Shown piece by piece: positions 5,122-9,363 of a stretch of 9,363 nucleotides of DNA. Location: assembly GCA_016934135.1 (NCBI GenBank), contig JAFGTK010000167.1:1-9363 (forward strand), read 5' to 3'. The notes under the pieces are model-generated. The model had not been told where the DNA came from, did not search any database, and worked only from the letters and a program-made list of their open reading frames with translations. A program made the translations under genes and the position numbers. Origin of the DNA: Deltaproteobacteria bacterium. GTDB taxonomy: Bacteria; Desulfobacterota; Desulfomonilia; UBA1062. How positions within the stretch are numbered: position 1 is the first letter of the stretch; each line of letters opens with the position of its first letter.

Positions 5122-6990
5122 TTACATGCCGTGCCTTTTCTTCAAGAGATCGAGTATATCGATCAGTCTGGACTTCAATTCACTCTCTTGCAATTGAGGG
5201 ATCGCATCTTCAAACATCTCCACAGCTTTGGGGATATCCCCCATACTGTTGTATGCCATGCCGAGATCTCTCAGCAGAATCGGCCTGTCCCCGGCCATCT
5301 TTTCAGCCCGGCTCAAATACACATAGGCCTGATCCCTGCGGTTCATTTTCCACGATGAGAACCCAAGCCGGTAATAATACTGGGCTTCAGATTCCGGATT
5401 GGGCACCTTGCCTTCGCGCATCAGCTGCGAATAAAGCAGATAGGCATTTTCATAGTCGCCCTTTCCCCAGTAAGCCAGTGCAAGGCCCATCTCGGCCTTA
5501 GGCAGATCCGGTTTGAGCTTGATTGCCTGCTTATAGTTGTTAATGGCATTTTCGTACTGCTTCATCATCACCTGCGCTAGGGCAAGGTTGCTGATGGCGA
5601 GGTAATCATACGGCTTGGCCTTGATGGCTGCAAGGCACAGCTCCTGAACCTCGCGGAACCGCCTCTGACCCAGGTATATTGCCGAGAGATTTACATTTGC
5701 AGGTGATGAATCAGGGTATTTCGCCAAGGCGTCTTCCCATAACACCTGTGAATTCTGCCAGATATCGTTGCGTTCATACGTCATATAGGAATAGGAGGCC
5801 GTCACAACGCAGAACAGTGCACAGGCAACGAGCAGGGGAAATTCAGGGGAGAGTCTTCCCGGAGACAATCTCCAGCGCCACAGCCGCGCAATCCCGAACC
5901 CGAGAAGAACACACCAGCTGAGCGATGAAAGAAGGGCATACCTGTCGGCCATGATCTGCGAGATTGGAAAGATATGCGATACAGGCAGGAGAAAAAAATA
6001 GAACCAGGCAACGAATATGGCATATATATATCTCTTCATAAAATATGCTGCCACACCGCTTGCAATGAGCATCACATTCAGCGCTGCAAACATCCATGCC
6101 TGCCATGCATGGATATCCGTAAAGAGCGCTATGGGATAGTCGGCGGAATAGTTGATGGTAAACCCGATAAGCCCGAGATAGTTGATAAGGATCTGGGACA
6201 CTGCAAAGAGATTTGTCCAGAAACTGCCGCCATGATATGGTTTTACCCCGCCTACCTGGTACATGACGCTTAAAAGCCTGACGACCATGGGAATTGCCAC
6301 AAGCAGCATGGGGATATACAGCATGAGCCTCTTTTTCCAGAATGAAGGCTGCCTCTGATGTGATTGAAGCGCAAGATCGATCACGAACATTACGGCCGGG
6401 ATCATCACTGCCGTGGGTTTCGACAGGATGGCCAGCACAAGGCTGATCAAACTTATCAGGTAGTATTTCCAGTGATAGGTTCTTGCGCGGACAAAGGCCC
6501 AGAGACTGATAAAGGTAAACAGCCCCAGCAGCGGTTCCTTTCTGGCATAGAGCCAGGCAACACTCTCCACATGGACCGGATGCACGGCAAAAAGCACTGA
6601 TGCAATGCATGCCCAGATAAAACAGAATTCATGATCGTCGGAAAACGCCTTGAAGAGTTCCAGAAGAAATAGCCAGCAGGCAAGGATCATAAGGATATAC
6701 AGAACAATACTGTGCAGGTGCATGCCGAAAACCACGTCAGCGATTCCCCCGCCCCAGAGTTCGAAATCGAGCATATAGGTGAGATCACGAATGGGCTGAT
6801 ATGTCCCGCCTCCGTTGAAAGACATGACCTTTTTAAGATTGTCCATGTTTATGTCATGGATCGCGGTACGTTTGAAGAGTGCCGGGTCATCCCAGTTTGT
6901 CGCTTCGTTATCGAGGATGTTGAAATACAGGCCGAAAACAAACACAGCCAACAGGAATGCAACAATATAATATCTATTTTTATTATTCAC
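5122..6990 (-). CDS. TMTC-like GT-C membrane protein with C-terminal TPR repeats
   Basis: This 622-residue protein begins with a membrane segment (about 7-26), then an outer loop with NWDDP (D34-D35) and TYQPIRDLTYMLD (63-75), then VHPVHVESVAWLYARKEPLL and LAILSKP, with about ten hydrophobic stretches to about residue 405. These are marks of the bacterial relatives of TMTC protein O-mannosyltransferases, GT-C enzymes that use a dolichol- or undecaprenol-linked sugar; the DD pair fits the catalytic place. From about 430 to 603 there are four to five TPR repeats (for example AISNLALAQVMMKQYENAIN), likely periplasmic and protein-binding. The GTG start at 6990 has AAAGGA nine bases upstream. It is convergent with the ArnT-like gene. 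Sugar and acceptor are not known; a surface polysaccharide role is possible. Confidence 0.8.
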   Translation of the reverse strand: MNNKNRYYIVAFLLAVFVFGLYFNILDNEATNWDDPALFKRTAIHDINMDNLKKVMSFNGGGTYQPIRDLTYMLDFELWGGGIADVVFGMHLHSIVLYILMILACWLFLLELFKAFSDDHEFCFIWACIASVLFAVHPVHVESVAWLYARKEPLLGLFTFISLWAFVRARTYHWKYYLISLISLVLAILSKPTAVMIPAVMFVIDLALQSHQRQPSFWKKRLMLYIPMLLVAIPMVVRLLSVMYQVGGVKPYHGGSFWTNLFAVSQILINYLGLIGFTINYSADYPIALFTDIHAWQAWMFAALNVMLIASGVAAYFMKRYIYAIFVAWFYFFLLPVSHIFPISQIMADRYALLSSLSWCVLLGFGIARLWRWRLSPGRLSPEFPLLVACALFCVVTASYSYMTYERNDIWQNSQVLWEDALAKYPDSSPANVNLSAIYLGQRRFREVQELCLAAIKAKPYDYLAISNLALAQVMMKQYENAINNYKQAIKLKPDLPKAEMGLALAYWGKGDYENAYLLYSQLMREGKVPNPESEAQYYYRLGFSSWKMNRRDQAYVYLSRAEKMAGDRPILLRDLGMAYNSMGDIPKAVEMFEDAIPQLQESELKSRLIDILDLLKKRHGM

Positions 6991-7231
6991 CTTGTCTTAT
7001 CCTTTCAAAACGCTGTTCCCGCCGATTGTCTTACATCGGAAAATTCAAGACACAGGGTATGTTATGAAGGGAAACACCATGCTGAGCGAGTTTTGTAGAT
7101 TCCCATATGCCGGCACGATACCATCTTATGAAAATACTCTCAACATCCAAGTACATCGCTGCATGCGAAGTGTTTTATATCCGGACTGGATGGTATATCC
7201 TCCTTCATTCTCCCCTTACCATGCTCTGCAC

Positions 7232-7261
7232 CTCCGGTTCATCTCCCTATCGGAACCGGGG
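7232..7261. repeat. Inverted repeat upstream of the aminotransferase promoter
   Basis: CCGGTTC (7234-7240) and GAACCGG (7253-7259) pair perfectly around a 12-base loop, and two flanking pairs (one wobble) extend the stem to 9. It ends about 20 bases before the -35 box, a usual place for an activator or repressor site. No T tract follows, so it is not a terminator for the plus strand. Confidence 0.5.
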
Positions 7262-7281
7262 CGCACTGGCATGAGATTTTC

Positions 7282-7310
7282 TGTACAAAAGCCTGCCCGG
7301 TTGCTATAGT
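7282..7310 (+). promoter_or_regulatory. Sigma-70-type promoter of the aminotransferase gene
   Basis: TGTACA (7282-7287, 4 of 6) and TATAGT (7305-7310, 5 of 6) are separated by 17 bases. Transcription would start near 7317, giving a leader of about 24 bases that includes GGAGG at 7331-7335, five bases before ATG 7341. Confidence 0.55.
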
Positions 7311-7340
7311 GCAGGTCACCTATCTTCCTGGGAGGCATTC

Positions 7341-8501
7341 ATGATCGTTTCACAAAACATGGTTTCATATATGGAAAAATCTTCCTGGATCCGCAGGATG
7401 TTTGAAGAGGGTGCCAGGCTCAAGGCCATTCACGGGGCAGACAATGTATTCGATTTCAGCCTCGGAAACCCGGACATACCCCCTAAGAAAAAGGTCCTTC
7501 AAACCATGGCGGATCTATCGCAGAGCATGTCGCACGGATACATGCCCAATGCCGGTTTTGCAGATGTACGCGAAACCGTTGCAGCATATGCATCCGCACA
7601 GAACGAGGTATCCCTTGCAGCGGACGACATCATCATGTCCTGCGGTGCAGGCGGAGGCCTCAATGTGGTGCTTAAATCCGTAATCGATCCCGGCGATGAG
7701 GTCATTGCGCTTTGCCCGTATTTTGTCGAATACGGGTTTTATGTGCAGAACCACGGGGGCACACTGGTAACTGCATCATGCACAGAGGATTTTCTGCCGG
7801 ACATGGAAAACATCCGCAGGGCAATTACAGCAAGGACAAAAGCCATTATCATCAATTCCCCGAACAACCCCACAGGAAGAGTATATCCTGAAAAGACCCT
7901 TGTCATGCTGCAGGATCTTCTCAGGGAACATCCCCGCATTCTTGTGATCTCGGACGAACCGTACAGAAAACTCGTCTATGATTCCACTGAGCCGCCTTCG
8001 GTATTGAAGCACATCCCCAACTCTGTCGTGGTCACCTCTGCATCGAAAGAACTCTCGCTTGCAGGGCAGCGTATAGGATACATAGCCGTCAGCCCCAGTA
8101 TCCCTGGCAGGGAAAAACTGATCGGGGCCATGATACTTGCCACGAGAATCCTGGGTTTCGTAAACGCACCTGCCCTGATGCAGAAGGTGTTTGCCGAATG
8201 CATTCACGACAGTGTCGATATATCTGCCTACAGGTCCAGGAGGGATCTGCTCAAAGGGATACTCGATGAAGCAGGGCTATCCTATGCACCGCCTGAGGGG
8301 ACATTCTACCTCTTTGTGAAATCCCCTGTCTCAGACGATGTTGCATTCTGCAATGCGCTGCTCAAAGAGAAGATACTGGCTGTTCCGGGTACGGGGTTCG
8401 GGCATTCAGGCTATGTGCGTTTTGCCTACTGCATAGACGAGTCAAGCATAAGGAGGTGTAGACCCGGTATCCTTCGTGTAATGTCGGATTTCCCTTCATA
8501 A
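7341..8501 (+). CDS. Fold-type I pyridoxal-phosphate aminotransferase (class I/II)
   Basis: A 386-residue cytosolic enzyme that moves amino groups between an amino acid and a 2-oxo acid. It shows the AspAT-family plan: an N-terminal FSLGNPDIPP (39-48), CGAGGGLN (101-108) for the PLP phosphate, SPNNPTG (173-179) with N176, SDEPY (204-208) with D205 and Y208, SASKEL with the Schiff-base Lys K236, GQRIGY (242-247) with R244, and YVRFAYC with R360 in the place of the Arg that binds the substrate carboxylate. Length is typical. The start is clear: ATG 7341 with GGAGG five bases upstream and a promoter before it. Substrate cannot be read from these motifs: aspartate, alanine or an aromatic or branched amino acid are all possible. 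It seems to be a single-gene transcript, ending 31 bases from convergent ssb. Confidence 0.95.
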   Translation: MIVSQNMVSYMEKSSWIRRMFEEGARLKAIHGADNVFDFSLGNPDIPPKKKVLQTMADLSQSMSHGYMPNAGFADVRETVAAYASAQNEVSLAADDIIMSCGAGGGLNVVLKSVIDPGDEVIALCPYFVEYGFYVQNHGGTLVTASCTEDFLPDMENIRRAITARTKAIIINSPNNPTGRVYPEKTLVMLQDLLREHPRILVISDEPYRKLVYDSTEPPSVLKHIPNSVVVTSASKELSLAGQRIGYIAVSPSIPGREKLIGAMILATRILGFVNAPALMQKVFAECIHDSVDISAYRSRRDLLKGILDEAGLSYAPPEGTFYLFVKSPVSDDVAFCNALLKEKILAVPGTGFGHSGYVRFAYCIDESSIRRCRPGILRVMSDFPS

Positions 8502-8532
8502 CCGGGCCCAGCATTTCTAATTTATACCTAAA

Positions 8533-8985
8533 CTAGAAGGGGATATCGTCAAACTCCTGGACATCATTGCCGGCGCTGTCATCGTTGCCCCTGCTGTCAT
8601 TCGATCCGTATCCGCTGTCCTGGTCGTTATCAGAGAACCCTCTGGCATTATCGGCCGGCGTCAGGATCTGCATGGCGTTTGCAACGACCTCGGTTGTATA
8701 TCTTTTATTACCGTCCCTGTCATCCCATGCACGGGTCTGAAGCCTGCCTTCGACATATGCCTGTTTCCCCTTGGAAAGCAGCTTCGCGCAATTCTCGGCC
8801 AGTTTACCCCATGCGACTATCCTGTGCCACTCGGTACGTTCCTGTTTTTCGCCGTTCTGATCTGTCCAGTTCTCGTTTGTTGCCATGGTGAAGTTTGTCA
8901 CGGCCCTGCCGTTCGGAGTGAACCTCATCTCAGGATCTTTCCCGAGCCTGCCAATCAAAATGACCTTATTTACTGACCCCGCCAT
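8533..8985 (-). CDS. ssb: Single-stranded DNA-binding protein
   Basis: SSB coats single-stranded DNA during replication, repair and recombination and calls partner proteins through its C-terminal tip. The 150-residue protein has an OB fold (about 4-108) beginning NKVILIGRLGKDPEMRFTPNG, with aromatic DNA-stacking residues W40, W53 and W87 and H54, matching E. coli W40, W54, W88 and H55 closely. A disordered Gly/Asn/Asp/Ser-rich linker (about 112-142) leads to the acidic tip EFDDIPF, which binds PriA, Exo I and other partners. ATG 8985 is 8 bases after AGGAGG. It lies alone on its strand with its own leader, so it is likely monocistronic. Confidence 0.98.
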   Translation of the reverse strand: MAGSVNKVILIGRLGKDPEMRFTPNGRAVTNFTMATNENWTDQNGEKQERTEWHRIVAWGKLAENCAKLLSKGKQAYVEGRLQTRAWDDRDGNKRYTTEVVANAMQILTPADNARGFSDNDQDSGYGSNDSRGNDDSAGNDVQEFDDIPF

Positions 8986-8993
8986 AGAGTTTT

Positions 8994-8999
8994 CCTCCT
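8994..8999 (-). promoter_or_regulatory. Ribosome binding site of ssb
   Basis: AGGAGG on the minus strand, 8 bases before ATG 8985: the strongest such site in the window, in keeping with a highly expressed protein. Confidence 0.75.
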
Positions 9000-9046
9000 G
9001 TGAAATGACAAAAGATTTTCATCACCTAAAAAAGGTGTATCCGTAG

Positions 9047-9052
9047 ATTATA
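9047..9052 (-). promoter_or_regulatory. Candidate -10 box of the ssb promoter
   Basis: A perfect TATAAT on the minus strand lies 61 bases before ATG 8985. The -35 region at the right distance (ATAGTT or TAGTTA near 9069-9075) matches poorly. The implied leader of about 55 bases includes a small CACCT/AGGTG hairpin (9023-9037). The -10 fits; the whole promoter is uncertain. Confidence 0.45.
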
Positions 9053-9150
9053 TATTACCTGCCATGGATAACTATCCTTTTTTCGATGATACGGTCATCC
9101 TATCCGAAATAGATCTTTAGCACAACCCCTGTCTTCACACATAGGATTCA

Positions 9151-9173
9151 GGGGTTCAACATAGGAGAACCCC
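9151..9173. repeat. 7-bp inverted repeat at the start of the right-edge open frame
   Basis: GGGGTTC (9151-9157) and GAACCCC (9167-9173) pair perfectly around a 9-base loop that holds AGGA, the start of an AGGAG ribosome-binding-like site. The last stem base is directly followed by ATG CTA TAA, a start codon with a stop two codons later. Confidence 0.45.
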
Positions 9174-9193
9174 ATGCTATAAGCTGCGTGGAA

Positions 9194-9363
9194 ATGGCAG
9201 TGAGAGTACCGGCACCTGCTTTATCACCGTATAAGGCATTGCATGCAACATACCTCGTATTGTATAAAGTGCTATCAAAGGTCGGCGTGCTTTTTAATAT
9301 CAAGAGCGAAGCAAAGAATATAGCGCAGAGAAAACCTGATCTTGTCCTTACCATAGGTACACC
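9194..9363 (+). CDS. Partial open frame resembling the start of an ABC substrate-binding domain; possibly a remnant
   Basis: The frame is open from 9113 to the window edge. Its readable part, SPYKALH near the beginning and then IKSEAKNIAQRKPDLVLTIGT just before the edge, resembles the first part of the PF04392-type ABC transporter substrate-binding domain, where a PDL(I/V)xxxGT strand is typical. Such proteins carry a signal peptide or lipobox, but none is visible upstream in any frame. The best ribosome-binding-like site (AGGAG, 9163-9167) precedes an ATG at 9174 in another frame that stops at once. ATG 9194 and GTG 9188 are possible starts without good sites. Either the start is unusual or the 5' end has decayed. 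An opposite-strand frame (9148-9354) is less protein-like. Identity is inference from about 25 residues. Confidence 0.35.
   Translation, partial: MAVRVPAPALSPYKALHATYLVLYKVLSKVGVLFNIKSEAKNIAQRKPDLVLTIGT

Larger units (their letters stand above)
6991..7340. other. Divergent intergenic spacer between the TPR gene and the aminotransferase
   Basis: The 350-base gap holds the TPR gene's ribosome binding site (AAAGGA, 7005-7000, minus strand), a short hairpin (CCGAT/ATCGG, 7022-7039), an inverted repeat (7232-7261), the aminotransferase promoter (7282-7310) and its ribosome binding site. I could not find a convincing promoter for the TPR gene. A plus-strand frame of 105 codons (6992-7309) has no ribosome binding site and no protein-like pattern, so the gap appears non-coding. 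Confidence 0.65.

Noticed and set aside
5843..6610. Minus-strand frame of 255 codons within the TPR gene
   Set aside because: It is a shifted reading of the TMTC-like membrane domain, rich in Cys and His with no membrane segments; the main frame is clearly the coding one.
6992..7309. Plus-strand frame of 105 codons in the spacer before the aminotransferase
   Set aside because: No ribosome binding site, no recognisable domain, and it overlaps the inverted repeat and promoter.
9066..9082. GGATA/TATCC followed by six T as a plus-strand terminator
   Set aside because: The two arms are only 2 bases apart, so only about four pairs can form; too weak, and no plus-strand gene ends nearby.
9148..9354. 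Minus-strand frame of 68 codons with a hydrophobic N-terminal part
   Set aside because: Its start and end have no supporting signals, and the opposite strand has the more protein-like KPDLVLTIGT pattern.

Overview
The window carries eight well-supported genes, all chromosomal in character and bacterial in style. They have Shine-Dalgarno sites (GGAGG, AGGAGG), an SSB ending in DDIPF, sigma-70-like promoters, and frequent GTG starts (four of the eight choices made here). Composition looks moderate, roughly 50% G+C by eye. Protein style suggests a Gram-negative, possibly anaerobic lineage of the Desulfobacterota or Nitrospirota kind. That taxonomic guess is soft: no marker settles it. I see no phage, IS, CRISPR, tRNA or rRNA.

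Left third (1-3268, minus strand): a tight four-gene operon transcribed right to left in the order rph (RNase PH), rdgB (XTP/dITP pyrophosphatase), archease, rtcB (RNA ligase). rph and rdgB overlap by ATGA. rdgB-archease and archease-rtcB are each separated by about 10 bases that hold the next ribosome binding site. A good promoter (TTGACT, 17 bp, TAGTAT) lies just before rph and decides its start. rtcB lacks only its last dozen or so codons at the window edge. The operon groups RNA 3'-end trimming, nucleotide-pool cleaning and RNA repair ligation.

Middle (3209-6990): a 363-base divergent spacer contains a perfect 8-bp stem-loop and several GAGGGG motifs. It is followed by a 512-aa polytopic protein on the plus strand that resembles ArnT/PMT-type GT-C glycosyltransferases but has a degraded catalytic loop. 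Facing it tail to tail, 11 bases away, is a 622-aa minus-strand protein with a TMTC-like GT-C membrane domain and C-terminal TPR repeats. The two may serve surface or protein glycosylation, but their substrates cannot be read from sequence.

Right third (6991-9363): a 350-base spacer with an inverted repeat and a promoter precedes a fold-type I PLP aminotransferase on the plus strand. It converges on ssb (minus strand). The window ends with a plus-strand open frame whose end reads like the start of a PF04392-type ABC substrate-binding domain, but which lacks a visible signal peptide or convincing start, so it may be a remnant.

There is no clear new defence or mobile system here. The points most worth a second look are the four-gene RNA repair operon, the convergent pair of GT-C-like proteins with a Ser-Glu in place of Asp-Glu in one, and a T7 run that could fuse RdgB to archease by slippage.
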